From: Moniliella sp. 'wahieum'
Lineage: Eukaryota; Basidiomycota; Moniliellomycetes; Moniliellales; Moniliellaceae
DNA length: 64,000 bases
Direction of reading: 5' to 3'
Assembly: GCA_003971905.1 (NCBI GenBank)
Contig: RSEE01000080.1
Coordinates: 1 to 64,000, forward strand
In this document: positions 38,060 through 51,113 of the stretch, in pieces
Layout of the letters: every line of letters begins with the position of its first letter
Position numbering within the stretch: the first letter of the stretch is position 1
Notes under the pieces: generated by a model
Seen by the model: the letters and a program-made list of their open reading frames with translations, nothing else
Database searches by the model: none
Told to the model about the DNA's origin: nothing
Made by a program: the position numbers and the translations under genes

Positions 38060-41000
38060 TCAGTTGAGGCGCTGCAGTCGCGCAGCCAGCGCGTCCAGCT
38101 CCGCCAGCCCCACCGTGAGCCCATCCCCCGCCGTGCCTTGGCCCGGGCACAACCTGGCCAGCATCGACTCGAGCGTCATTTTGCCCGCCGCGTTGGCCAG
38201 CCGCACTGACAGCTGCTGCAGCACCCCTGCCAGCTCCTCGTCCGATGCATCCTCCCGCACCCTGCACCCCAGCTGCTCGGGATGAGCCAGTACTACTCTT
38301 CCACCCGGCCCATCCGTGCGCCAGGCGGAACCAGTTGCCGTCACCGCCGTTGCCGTCGTCGCCAGCTGATGCGGTCAAGCTGCCAAACACGTGGCCGGCA
38401 CTGAGGCCTCGATGCGCACGCATAACAGTGCGATTTGGCGCACCTGCTGCGCATCCACCACCTGCACCGTCGGCTCAAACACGCGCGACGGCGCCGCCGG
38501 ATCCTGGAGCGTCGGATCGTACTTTAATCGCCCCGCAATCGCGCTGGGATACACATTGTACAGCAGCTCGGGGCTCTCCAGCCCCTTGAGCCGCCGAAAG
38601 CCAATTTCTTTGATCCCAAACCCCATTCTGCGCAGCAGCAACGTCACATCGCGGCTGACCTCGTGCCCGGCGCCCCTGCCGGTGCTTTCGCTTGGGTCTT
38701 CGTCCGCGCCAGCCGAGTTGGTCGGGTGCAAGGCGCCCATTGTCTCGGTCAATTCTTGCACCACGTCTTTGCTCACAAAGATTTGCCCGCCCCGCGCCGC
38801 ACTCTCGATCCGCGCTGCCCGGTTGACCATCGGGCCAAAGTAGTCCATCCGCCCCGTGATCGGATCGGGCTCGCAGACAGGACTGCCCCAATGAATCCCC
38901 ATCCGAAGTCGAAGCCCGCGGTAGATCACTTTGCCTTCATCGTCGCGCACTTCCTTGCCTTCCTCGCTCTCCAGCAGCTCTTGCGGCCAATCCTCTTTCA
39001 GCAGCAACGTCTGCACATTGAAACACCACAGTAGCGCCGCCGACACGGTCGAGAAGCTTGCCTAAAATGGACCCAAGGCGAAAGACACAAACATCAGTCA
39101 GTCAAGGCAGGCTCCCCATACAAGCACAAAACAAGGGAATGAGAAAAACCTACCATCATTCCATCGCCTTCGACCTTGCTCTCAAACCCTGCCACAACCC
39201 GCAGCTGCCGTCGAAGGAGAGAGTTGTGCAGGCGCATGGCCGTGTGCATGCCCGAGTTGGTCTCCCAGAGCCGGGTGGAATTTTGAATGTCGGTAAACAC
39301 CAGGGCGATCTGGCCAATCGGGGGCGCCACCTCGCGCTCCAACCGAGCCAAGTTGCGATCGGCCGGTAAACTGGTTCCGCCCACTTCGCCAAACCGTTTG
39401 CGTCGGACGCCATCCATGTCGGACGTGGCCAGGCCAGTGGCTGGGCCAGCACGAGGGCCAAACAGATCGGCGACGGATAAAATCATGACCATGATGCTCT
39501 CGTCGCCGCCATAGGAGATGGCCAAATCGCGCAGACGCTGCGCCGCGTTCATCGGATCGTCCCGTTCCATCCGCGCAATGTCAACCGCAGTCTGGTACGA
39601 CAAAAACTGCCACAGCGATCGGTTGGCAATGATCAAGAATTCATCCGAATCCACCAACTCGACCTTGCGTACGCGCCGCCGGCCGCATTCACCACGGGGA
39701 ACAAATGGTAGTATCCAAACCCACGCGAAACATCCAGCACATCCTTCACCCGTCCACGCAACGACACCCACCCTTCGGCGGTCCGGATGCGCTGCGTTTT
39801 CCTCGCGGTCAAACGGTTCGTGTTTGGGCCGAGCAGTTCGGCTTGGCCGCCATGGCTCAGCACGGCCAACGCGTCGCCGGCATTGGCAATGTAGAGGGTG
39901 CGACCGGTCAAGTAGGCCACCACGGCCGAACACCCCTCGGTCCATTCCGGCAGCGAGGTGACGTCGGATCGGGGCAAGGGCAAGCGCGGTTCGCGCGTCG
40001 CCGCATGCACACGCGCCTCCGACGTGCGACGCCTGTGTTCGTCGGCAATCAGCTGGGCAAAGAGGCTGTTGAGATGAAGGAAGGAACGGCGCAAACAAGC
40101 CTCAACCGAGATTGTGTCCGGATCGTTGTCCATGACCATCAATTGCTTTTCCACCTGCACCGCCAAGCCTTCCGCCAGAAAGCGGGCAATCTTGTTGGCG
40201 CCCGTCGCGTCGGGTCCGCGACCGTCAAACAGCCCCAGCAACGCTTCGCTCCCATCTCGCTTGCGGAAATCGGGCACGACAACATCCACCGTGTGCAACG
40301 AATCGCGCTCGCCCAGCGCATCCGCAATCCCATACGACAGACGGTTGACCTTGGACAAGGACGTGCGCACCCGTCGGTTCATCACCTCCTCCGGCGTCGA
40401 GTTGGTCGCCACCGTCACGTCCATCAAGCCCAGCACGCGAAGCATGGGGACATGGCTAAAGTCGGTAATGTTTTTGCGTCGGCCGGAAAGGGTGATGAAC
40501 TTGGCATTGATCTCAAACCGCTTGTTGCCACTGAGGTTGAGGTAGCGCAAGTCGGGATTGTTGTTCCAGTTCCAATCGTACGTCCAATTGGCCACGTTGT
40601 ACTTGAGGTTGTTGTTGCCCACGTCCAGCTTGACCAGCGCCGTCATCCGACTCAATTCGGCGGGCAAGGTTTGGAGTTTGTTGCCGTTGAGAAACAGGAT
40701 GCGGAGATGGGAGAGCGCCAACACATCCTCTGGCACACTGGTTAAACTGTTGCCCGACAAGTACAGTTCCTGCAACCGCTTGTTGGCCGACAGCGTGTGC
40801 ACCGGCACTTCGTAAATCTCATTAAAGCTGAGGTTGAGCACTTCCAGCTCAGTAAACAAACGCAAAATCGTAAACACATCGTCGGCCACATGGTTGTCGG
40901 CCAAACGCAATTGGCGCAAACTCAGAGCTAATGGCGGCACAGTGGGGGCCAACGACGGTGCGGACGAGCCGGCTGAACCTTTGCGGCCGAGGTCGGACGG

Positions 41001-44000
41001 TGGGGCCGAGGGGGAGGGGGAAACAAGATTACTGCCCAGGGGTAACGCGACCGTGTCCTGGTCAGCAAGCGCGACTGGAGCAGGAGGAGGGAGGGGGGGG
41101 AGCGGGGAAGGCTTCGAGTAAGTTGGAGGTGACGTTCAAGCGGTACAGCGAAGCGCAGTGCCAGATCGAAGCAGGTAGATGCTTGAGGTTGTTGTTTTGA
41201 ATGTTGAGGCCGGTCAGGTTGCGCAGGTTGCCAATCGAGTCGGGGAGGGTGACGAGGTTGTTGTTGCTGACGCTAAGACGACCAAGTTGGTCAGCTGGCC
41301 GAGCGAGTCGGGCAAGGTGACGAATTGGTTGCGGTCCAGCACCAGCTCGGTGAGCGAAGGCAGTAAGCGGAACAGCCCTTCGTCCAAACGTGCCATGTTG
41401 GTCGAGCTCAAGTTAAGGCTGGTCAGGTCCGAGGCCGACAAGGCACCGAGCGAAACTTTGGTCATGGGGTTCTGACCCACTTCGAGAATGCGCATCTTGG
41501 CACCCAACGTGGCTTCAAAGTGACGGATCTGGTTGTGCTCGCACTTGACCACATTGACCCGCGGCATGGCAAACAGGATCGACACATCGTGCAACAGGTT
41601 GCGACGCAAATCGATGGTTTGCAAATTGGTCAGTTGTGCCATCTGGTCCGGAAGATGCTCCAGGGAGTTGCCCACGACTTTGAGATGTTCAAGCTGGGTC
41701 AAGTGTCCCATCTCGGCGGGGAGGGTATGCAAGTTGTTAAACGAAACATCGAGATCGGCCAAGTTGGGCAGCTGGGTAATCACGGGCGGCAGCACGTCAA
41801 ATCGATTGTTGGACAAATGAAGCGTGCGAAGCGTGTCCACGTTGGCCACCCACGACGGCAACTGGTACAATCGGTTGTTCTGCGCCTTGATGGAGCACAG
41901 CTTGGGGCATGCCTCTAGCGACGGTTCGAGTTGCAAGATGCGATTGTTACTCACGTCCAAGTGGGTCAGCGACGCCGACACACGCACCCCGGCCGGGATG
42001 CGCTTCAGAGCCAAGTTGGTCAAGATCAGACGGCGAAGGTGGGTACACATTTGCACAAAGTCGGCCGGAACGTCCGGGATGGGGTTGCCCGACAGGTCCA
42101 ACGCCAAGATCCAGTCCGCATGCTTGTACAGAAAGATGGGAACCATCTCCAAGTTGCGTGCGTGCAGGTCTAAGATGGCATAGCGGTCAGGATCGTTGCC
42201 AAAACTATCCGAGTCAAAGGTGGGGACAAAATCGGGACGGTAGATAAACTTGAGAAAGTAGGACAAGTCTTCCTTGCCAAGCTCCTCCAAGCCGTCGGCG
42301 TCGGTATACCCTGCCTGCATCAGACGGCGGCGCTGCAGCACCGCAGGCCGCTCGTTGGCACCCAGGGGACGTTCTGGCACAAAGCAGGTCAGTTGCGCAA
42401 TCCAGAACACAGTGCATACTCCAGGAGCCTAGGCCACCGAAGCCAACAGCACGAGTCAATCAACGTACCGGCACCCTTGTCCCACACAAACAAACGGAAC
42501 GAGTGGCCCAACGACCCAAGCGACGGTTTGCGCATCAAACTTGCCTTGGTCTCCTGCACTGTCGTCTGCAGCGTCAGGCCTAGGGCAGTAAACGAACCAT
42601 CGGGCAACCAGATCCGAACCAGGTGCACCCGTCCCGTCTCCCCGCCCGAAGCTCGCGGTCGGGCCAAACGGCGCATAGGCTCGCTCGCCATCACCACGTG
42701 ACGGTACACCGACAAGAGATCCGGCCCGCCGCCTTCCTCGGTCCAACCGCCCGGCGCCGCCGCGCCATCGACCGTCGAAAACGGCATACCCACCGGCACC
42801 GGCGCCAACGACGAGTGGTGAGACGCAATCGACGGACTCGCCGTTCGCTCTCCGGCACCCAGCATCCATCCATGAGGGGCCGCCGTCTCGGGCAAGCCGG
42901 CAAGCGTGCTGGTGGCGCCCCAGTACGCCTGGCGTGGCGACGCGGGCGCCGGCGACGCGTACCGCGACGGCGGCTCGGACGAAGCTACCTCTTTGGGTGC
43001 CTCGCGATGGTTGTGGGTGTAGTGGGATGGTGGTGGTGGCCGTATCGACCAAGACCAGGCACGCGGGGCGCATTGTTGCGCAAGCCACCCAAGAGAGACG
43101 CTGCGGTACCCACTGCGCCCGAGGCGGCAGCCAGTGCGCCTCCGCCGCCGCGGGCGTTCCGCGGCACAGACTTTTTGGGCGCCGCGGTGGAGTGGTGGGC
43201 AGAGGCCGAGTGGCCCGAATGGTTGGAATGGGTCGAATGGCCCGAATGGTTCGAATGGTTCGAATGTGTTGAATGGTTCGACCGAACCGAGCGGAGCGAC
43301 TGGGCGGGATGCGACGACCGTTCCGTGCCGAACGATTCAGCGAGACGGAGGAGGCGTCAGGCAAGAGACCTGGACCCGAACCTGGGCCCGGGCTTGGCCC
43401 AGGCAAGACCGACGTCGAGCCCGATCTTCGTCGCACCGCCCGCCCCAGTGTGGCCGTTAGTGGGAAAAAGGAGGATTCGGGGGACGAGCTGCGAACGGGA
43501 ACGGGGGGGACGCCTGGCGTCGGTGGATCGTCTACCTTGGACTTGGGCATCGGGTGTGGAATCAAGCCCACCGGTCGGGTCCTCTCCCCGGCCGACTCGG
43601 CACTATCGTCGTCGCCTTGCACGGCCCACGAATCGGGCGCCATCCACGTGCTCGGCCCTGGTACGGGCGCACTGGCCGGCGGCTCCCTCCCAGACACGGG
43701 CGACGACAAGACGCTCAACGATTGGGTCCGAGTACTGTGGGGCAGATCCGCCTCCGCCTCCGCATCTGCCTCTGCATCTGTCTCCGTCTCTTCTCCCTTC
43801 TCGTCCTCCTCGTCTTCTGCCTCGTTTTCTCTCTCTTCCTCTCTTCCTCTTCCTCCTCTTCCTCCTCCCTCCTCCCCTCGTCGTGAGGTGGAAGAAGGTG
43901 GTGGAGAGGGCGGATTGACCGCCCAACTGTCCGGCGCAGACCACGAGGCAGCGGCCAAGACCGATCCTGATCCCGATCCGATCCCGATCCCGATCCTGAT

Positions 44001-46336
44001 CCGGAGCCCAAGCCTGAGAAACTGTGTGCGGACGCGCGCGCCTCGGACCCAGGATCGGGCTGCCCTGCCAGCGTGTTGGCGCGGCTGGCCGACCGGCGTG
44101 GCACAGGCTGCAGCGGCGGCCGGGGCGGCGCTGAGCGGCGGCGGGGGTCAAAGGCGCCGGCGCACGGACCAAGGGAGACAAGGACGCGAGAAATGGGGTG
44201 GATCGGGCGCCGCGCGTGTCCGAGTGAGAGCGGGCCGGGTGGTGAAACGTGAGCTGGCGCTCGGTCCGGGTCGGGGTGCAGGCACCGCTCGGCCGCTCCC
44301 TGTCCTCCGCCACGGGCGGCTCGACCCGAATCACGGGCGAGTCAGAGCGGAGGAGGATGGGCGGGAGGATGCGCGAGAGCGTGCACGGGAAGCGGAGAGG
44401 AGGCGCGCGAGGAGGGCGCACACGATGGTGCGCGCGACGGTGCCCGCGATGGTGTCCGCGATGGTGCCCGCGACGTTGACCCCGAGCCCGAGCCCGGGGC
44501 CGGACGAGAGGTGGAGCGGGAGCGAGACTGGGACGAGGCACGAGCCAAGCGGCGGGGATCGACAAAGGCGGCCACATCGCTGGGATCAAACCGAAGATCG
44601 ATCGTTGCGGCAGGTGCGTGGGCCACGAGTCGGGGCGGGCGGGCGGGTATAAAGCTGCTTTCGTGCGAAATGGGTGCGGTGGGACTACTGGCGCGATAAG
44701 GCGGCAGGGTGTAGGGATGGGCCGGAGCAAAGAAGGACCAAGGCCCACCTGCCTCACTCGGAGGTGATGTGGGCAGGGACGGATGGGAGGCGGGCGGAGT
44801 GGGTAGCGAAGCGGAGGAGCGGGTGGGGTGGTGGGACGAAGCGTGCGTGTGTGCATGTACGGGAGAAGTGGCACGAGCAACGGGAGGAGGGGCAGAGGCG
44901 GCGCCGCTGGCGCCGCTGGCCGCGGCGACAGAAGGAGATGGTGCAGCTGGGATTGAGCCTGGGGAAGAGGCGCGGGGCGCATGTTTTTGAACAGGCCTCC
45001 CAAATGGAGGCGGCGATGAGGGGGATCGGGGGCAGGCTCCTGGGCCTTGCCAGCGGGGCGCAGGGAAGTATCCGACGAGGAAGGGCTGAGCACGGTAGTG
45101 AATCCAGTATCCAGCGACTGGTGCGACTGGGCGTCGTGGGCCGCATGCTTCTTGGACTGAAAGGCAAAGGGGGGCAGATGTGAGCAACAGGGACGGTCAG
45201 AGAGGGGGGCGACGAAGCCTGCCCCAGCCATTGAGGCTGGCGACGCAGCGCGACGACAAGGGGATTGCCTCGGAAAACGTACCTGAGAGCGGGGCGGGTG
45301 ACGGAGGCGGAGCGGGAGGCGGAGGCGGAGGCTGATCGTGGGGTCGAAGCGGAGCGGGAGCCAGGTGGCGGGCTGGGCGAATGGCGGGCGGGGCCATGCG
45401 CGTAAGGATGTGGGAAGAGATGGGGCATGCGCAGATTGGAAGCAGAGGAGGGACCAAGGCCATTGCCTGCGTTGGACAGCAGCGGGAAGAAGCCGTGGTG
45501 CGGCACGGGAGCGGGTGGGGCCAAAGGCTCCGACGCATGGGTGCAGCTTGTGGTGGGCGACGTGGGCGAGGGGGGAGCTGTCTCGGGGTCAGGGGCGTCT
45601 GAGTCGGGGTTTGCGAGCCAGGGCGGGGGGAGCGGAGGGGAGGCTGAGCCCTCGGGCAACGAGGCTTCGCCCGACGGCCGAGCCTCGATCCAGCCGGGCC
45701 GCTCGACATCGCAGGAAGCCGCGGGGGTGGAGAGCGGCGGTTGGTACTGGGGCCTGAATGTCCTCCTGGCTCCTCGGCGGTGCTGTGCTCGGGTTCGTCC
45801 ATGCCCAGCCCGAGTCCCAGGGCGCTGGGGGTACTGTCGTAGCTGGAGGTCCGCGTGTGAGAGCGGCGGGCCATGGACGCGAGTATGGGTACCTGGAGGC
45901 ATGCGGAGAGGGGGAGGGCGATGGGGACGGAAGGGGGAGAGGGCGAGCGCGGGGGAGGCGGCGGCGGATGCAGATGTGGATGCAGCCGCTGAGGTAGGCG
46001 CGCTGCCAGTAGCCGGGGTGGCTCGGCGGGATGAGGGGGGAGGGGGAGGGGGGGCTGCGGAGGCGGCGGGGGGGCGAGGCGGCGGAGGCGGCGGTCGCGG
46101 CCACGGCCTGCGCTCTGTGCGTTCTGGGGGGGGGCAGAGGGGGTGGGGGGTTGTGGGGGGGGGGGTGGCGTGGTGGCGTGCTTGAGGATGGAAAGGAGGG
46201 TGCCGCCGCTGCGCTTGGCGGTGCGGGCGACGGAGTGGTGGGAGGGCGCGGCGGAGGCGGCGCCGGCGGAGGAGGTGGAGGGGGCGGTGCTGGAGACGCT
46301 GGCCGAGCTGGACGAGCGCGGGCGGCGTTGGGGCAT
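38060..46336 (-). CDS. CYR1: Adenylate cyclase (fungal CYR1/UAC1 type)
   Basis: Makes cAMP for the PKA pathway. From the start at 46336 (MPQRRPRSSSSASVSS) there are over 1000 low-complexity residues. The RA domain follows (about 42480-42640, GRVHLVRIWLPDGSF). About 20 leucine-rich repeats lie at about 40450-42200, then a PP2C-like domain at about 39550-40350. The class III cyclase domain (about 38500-39300) has ALVFTDIQNSTRLWE and GIHWGSPVCE. The end is LAARLQRLN at 38060-38062. Introns include 45157-45282, one near 42430-42470 and one near 39060-39155. Frames break without splice signals near 41285, 41000, 39680 and 38415. All domains of the fungal family are present in the usual order, so the gene is very probably intact in life. 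The RA domain implies Ras control. Confidence 0.93.
45157..45282 (-). other. 126-bp intron in the cyclase N-terminal region
   Basis: The minus strand has donor GTACGT at 45282 and acceptor TTTGCCTTTCAG ending at 45157, with a pyrimidine tract. It joins the two low-complexity segments. Confidence 0.65.
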
Positions 46337-47007
46337 TGGGGGAGGGGAGGGGGATGCAGATGGTGGGGATGCGGATGCGGATGGTGTGGATGCGGATGCG
46401 GATGGCAATGCGAAGGCAATGATTGAGGCGGCGTGGCTTGATGGGAGTACATCCGGTGAATATTGAATGCCAGCCCATCCCTTGCAGCTGCGTCTTGGCG
46501 CCTGCACCCGCACCAGCCAGCGGCGGCCGTCTGGGACAGCGGAGAGTGCTGAGTACTACTGAGTGTGCTGAGTGCGGCTGAGCGCTGACTGTTCACGCAC
46601 TCGTCACTCGTCACACTGCGTCTCCACGCCCAGCCCCCACGCAGCACACACCGCCCCCCGCCCCGCCCGGCCGCAGTCGATAACAACGATCATCGATCAT
46701 CGATCATCGATCATCGGCCACCCACCACTGCCCCCGCACCGCCCCCGCCGACAGCACCACGCCAGACAGCCACACCCGCCGGCAGCATCGCATTTCAACT
46801 TTCATTCCACCACGTGACATGTCGCATGGCCGGTGCCGGTGCGCTGCCCCGACGCCATCCCCACTGCCTGCATGCCAGCCGCACGGGGCCACCGCCATCG
46901 GTCCCCCAGCAGACATGTAGCCGTCCATAGATAGAAATACAGTATGCATCGCGCATCGTCCATCGAGTGTGGCCAGGGCGCTCGGCTCAGTGCTCAACTC
47001 GAGCTGC
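46337..47007. other. Cyclase promoter region
   Basis: Contains GCGGAT repeats just before the start (46365-46415) and CTGAG/ACTGAG words at 46540-46590. A 30-bp ATCGATCATCG repeat lies at 46688-46717. No gene is seen. Confidence 0.5.
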
Positions 47008-49177
47008 TCAGCCCTCAGCTCCGCCCTCAGCCTCAGCACTCGGCTGCCCCCCAAAGCGCAGGCGCTGGTACTCGGCATACGTCCGGGGCCACGGCCCGGC
47101 GTTCATCACCGTGCACGCCGCCCCCCCCCGCCTCCCCGCGGCCAGCCCGCCCAGCATCTTCACAGCTACACGTCCCTCCCAGCCAGCGCGGCAGTGCGTC
47201 GGGCGCAGCCCACTCGCGCAACGCGTGCTGAAAGTCGCTGCCCTGGATGTCGATCTTGTCGCGCGTGGCGGGCGGCAACCAGGCCCGGATCGACGCAAAG
47301 ATCTTGGCAAACACCCAGGGCGCATTGACAATCACAATCTGGCCCGACAGCTCGGGGAAAATCGTGTCGAGCAGGCTGAGCAGCGTGTTCAATTCGCTCT
47401 TCATGGCCCAAAACGTGCCAAAGCCCAGGCCTTGGACATTGATGATCATCAAGTGCTCGTCCACCTGTCGAGGCACCTGGGCCGAGCCCACGCATATTGG
47501 TACCGTATCGCCCGCTCCAGCGTGACGGCAAAGTTGGCCACAATCTCTGCCCCCGTGACCCCCCCAAAATCGCCCTGGTATCCACCTGCCCTAGATCTTG
47601 GATCAGAATCGGCCGGCCGAGCCGGTCCGTCTTGTGGAAATACATCCGCCACCCGTGCTCGGCCACAAAGCAGGCGTGCTCCCACCCCACCCGCTCGCCA
47701 GCTTGTCTTCCAACCCCAACGGCAGCCCCCACCTCGGCTTCCACCGCCGCCGCGGCCGGATCGTGCGGAGACGTGTACTTGAATCGATGCGCACTGCGGT
47801 ACATGTCCATCGCAGCCGGTACGTTCCAATCGCGCGCACGTAACCAGCGCAACAGATGAATCCGCTGTTGCGTCGCCAAGCTGGGCAGACCACCACGTGC
47901 CTCGACCTCGGCCGAGGGAGGCGGGCCCACCACCTCCCCCCCCCCGGCCAAAGGAGCTGGAAGATGGGGCACGGCATCGGGTCGGACGACGGCAGCAGGA
48001 TGGATGTGGTCAACAGGCGTAGGGAACGCATGCAGCTCCGCCTGCTTGTGCAGCCCAACCACAAAATGCCCCAAGGCCGTCTCTTGCTCCGCAGTCAAGT
48101 TGCCCACATGGCCAGGCAGAATGGCGGAGCTGGTAACCACGGGCTCCAGTCTATGGCGCTCATGGCGCGCGAGCTCGCGCGCAGGTGCGCGGAAGAAGCG
48201 AGCTGGGGCATGGTGGCCGCTGCAGCGCGCACGCCCAACCTGCCCGACGCCGACGCCCCGGCAGACACGGGCGCAGAACGTACGGCGACACCTTCCTGTA
48301 CGGGCGCACAGGGCGTGGAGCCGCTGCCAAAGCTGGCCGAAGGACCAGAGAGCGGGCTGTGCAGTCCAGGCGACGACGAAGCCAAGCCGGCTTCGAACGC
48401 CAAGGCCGTCGCTGACGCTTCTGCCGACCCAGCCGTTGACGCAATCGTCCCACTCGATCCGCTCCTGTCATCCGCCGCGGTAGACAGGTGGGGGGCCAAT
48501 GCCGCCGCCGCCGCTGGGTCCCGCAGCTTGCGTCGCAAACGCAACGATGAGGGCCGGAGAAACGATTTGAGCGAAGAGCGGGAAACGTTGGAGCGCACCG
48601 AGCGGGCCGAGCGAAGCGAGGCCGAGGCAGTAGAAGTGCGGCTCGGCGCTGTGCCGCTGGGCGTCGTGCCGTTGGGCGTCGTGCCGTTGGGCGTGTGTGC
48701 CGCTGGGCGTCGAACGGAGCGGCACGCCAGCTCCAGCTCGCGCGGCATCGTCCACAGACGCCCGCGATGCGGTGGGTTGCGGCCTGCCAGCGTGGCCAGC
48801 CGCTGGTCCAGCAGCGAAGGCGGCACGTGCGCACGGCCACGCTCCCACTCGCCACTGGGAGCAGAGCGGGGAGGGGAGGCGGACGCGGCGCGGGAATGGG
48901 GATGGGCGAAAGGGGGGAGGAGCCTACGACGCGGCGCGAGAGGGGGGTGGTCACCTGGGACACGAGCGATTTGAGCCGGCCGTGATGGGGGCGGGACGAA
49001 GGGGGAGTGGGATGCGGGGAGGCAGGCGGCGGCGGTGAGGGGGCAGTGAGTGTGGTGGCGAGTGTGATGGGGCGGAGCATCGAGGGCAGAGACGTGGCTG
49101 CTGCTGTTGGGCGGGGCGAGGGAGGTGTGGGCGGTGTGGAAGCTGTCGATGCTGGGGAGCGGCTGGAACGGAGGCAT
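47008..49177 (-). CDS. Sec14-like phospholipid-transfer protein (CRAL-TRIO)
   Basis: A disordered Ser/Pro-rich N-terminus from about 49177 (MPPFQPLPSIDSFHTAHTS; start uncertain) leads to the CRAL-TRIO N helix bundle (QQRIHLLRWLRARDWNVPAA, about 47820-47880). The lipid-binding domain follows: HKTDRLGRPILIQDLGQVD, INVQGLGFGTFW, FPELSGQIVIVNAPWVF and LPPATRDKIDI. These match the Sec14 fold closely. The end is YQRLRFGGQPSAEAEGG with the stop at 47008-47010. Frame breaks lie near 48130, 47530 and 47170. Family members exchange phosphatidylinositol and other lipids between membranes; the exact ligand is unknown. The 15-bp repeat at about 48645-48705 codes NGTTP-type units. Confidence 0.85.
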
Positions 49178-50380
49178 GGAGCCAAGGCTGGCGGGGGTGG
49201 TGGAGGGGGGTGGCCGAGGCAGTCTTGGGGCGGGGCGGGACGGGCGGGTGGGTGAGGCTCAGCGCGCAGCCTGCGCTGCAGCCCACCATTGGCTGAGGTT
49301 CTTGATGGTCAGATTCCTCTCTCTGTAATACTACTTCACTGGTGTCATATCGTTTACAGACCAAGAAACGCTATGCCTCCCCCGACCTGCTCGGCCTGCG
49401 TGTGCTGCTTGTTGGCCTCAAACCCGGTTAGGAAGCCAGAGGAGCTGGTTAGCGATTCTGCCGCCCGCCATCCGTATCCAACCCCGAGGTAGCGCGCGCG
49501 GATACAAACGAGCGTGGCAGACATCCGAGCGTTCAAACGCTGAATCATCGATATCTCCCGTGAGACTAACTGATGATATCATTTGCTGAACGTAAAGCTG
49601 GGACAAAGAAGAAACGCAGCTTGACCCTCTTGATTCAAAAAATGGGAAAGGCGTGTGTCATCAACTGGTGGTAACTCCACAGAGAAAGCAATGCCAGCGC
49701 AGTCAGCCACAGCCAGCCAGCGCAGCCCGTCCAGCGTATGCGCGCTAACATTCCCCCTACCCTACCCTACTCTCCAACGTGGAACGGCGGAACGGGTAGA
49801 ACGGTGGCTATATGGTCCCGAAGATGGAAGGCGCCGACTGATGGAACGGAGCGCTACGGTGGCCCCAGCCTTGCCCAGCACCCACACCTAGTAGCCAACC
49901 GTATGTAAAACTGCAAGGCCCGTTGTAACCCTACAATTCTGACCTAACCGTCCAGCCACCCACCGCCAGTCTCGTCACCCCCACCGCCAACAAGAGATGC
50001 AGAGCACTGGTCCCCCGGGCGACTTCTAAGAGTACTACTATTCTCTTGTCGGGAAGGGCTATGTAGCAGCGTCAGTGTGAGCAACAAACCAAGCGTAAGT
50101 GGGATGGGGAAATCACAAAACCAGCCCGAAGCCACAGTCAGTTTGTCGACGGCGGGTAGGGTCGCAGGTTGGGAAGAGTAGCTGTTGCCGTCGATCTCCT
50201 CGGAAGTGTGTTCCACTCCTTCTCAAGAACTACACCAGCTCACAGAGATCTATACCCATCACCCTTGGTTCATAACCGTTCTTTCATGGCTCCAGATCAG
50301 TCCAATGGGATTTCGGGAGAGGAATCAAGACAATGGCAGGGCTTTATGGCAGGGCCCGCTGCCCCCCCACTGCATCGCGG
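49178..50380. other. Intergenic region
   Basis: Upstream of the Sec14-like gene and downstream of the mitochondrial L30 gene. No coding signature or strong repeat is seen, only a short run of GGAACGG/ACGGTGG words near 49780-49860. Confidence 0.5.
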
Positions 50381-50974
50381 TCAAATCCATGCCTTGAGGC
50401 GGTTGCCCACCACCTTGTACCCACGAGGACTGGTGCGGCCCAGCACCCCCCACGAGATGACGTTGCCACGTTCGTTGACCCACAGCGCGTCCCGGGCGTG
50501 CAGCAACTTGTGCTCCGGCGACAGATCCAACCGACGCACATTGTCCACCCGGACCAACTCCTTCACTCGGAGCAGTTCACCCGCCACCGAGGCATGCTGC
50601 GGCAGGTAAACCGCATGCATACGGTGCCGCAAGCCCAACGCAGCAATGACCCGACGCAAAAACCAGGGGGTACCCATCATACCACGGGCTTGCACCACGC
50701 GGAAATGGGTCGTAGGCCCCGGACCGAATTGGACGGGGTGGACGGGCGGCAGCGTCGGCGTCATGGACAGAGGCCAGCTTAGGAGACTTCTCCTTCACCA
50801 ATTTTTGGTAAACGCCTTAGAAGGGTTATGAGCAGGGAGCGCATCGCCATCAATCACCTCTTGCGTAGGCGCAGCCATCTGGTTGGTCCACGTCGAGGAG
50901 TGGCGCCCACCCAGCAGCGCACTCGGGCGCAGCGCCGCAAGCGGTGTCCGGATCAGCAACGTGCGAGACAGCAT
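50381..50974 (-). CDS. MRPL33: Mitochondrial large-subunit ribosomal protein uL30m
   Basis: The start at 50974 reads MLSRTLLIRTPLAALRPSAL, an Arg/Leu-rich mitochondrial targeting sequence. The L30 fold follows in another frame: THFRVVQARGMMGTPWFLRR, ALGLRHRMHAVYLPQHASVA and LLRVKELVRVDNV match the L30 core (a Leu-Gly-Leu-x-x-R motif, then LVRV). The end is GNRLKAWI at 50381-50383. At least one frame change lies near 50765-50810. It is longer than bacterial L30, as usual for fungal mitochondrial homologues. Confidence 0.75.
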
Positions 50975-51113
50975 GGCGAACTTAGCGGGAATCAAACAGG
51001 ATACAATGTCAGCCTGGTTCCCATTCGATTGAAGGAGCACGTGGGGGCAAGGTGGGTCGGGAGCCGCGAGGGACACTTGCGGCCAACAGGGACCGAAGCA
51101 GCCCTACCCTCTC

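Noticed and set aside
39705-43918. Long open frames on the plus strand (346 and 431 codons) opposite the cyclase
   Set aside because: They are antisense shadows of GC-rich coding DNA. The minus-strand frames match RA, LRR, PP2C-like and cyclase domains.
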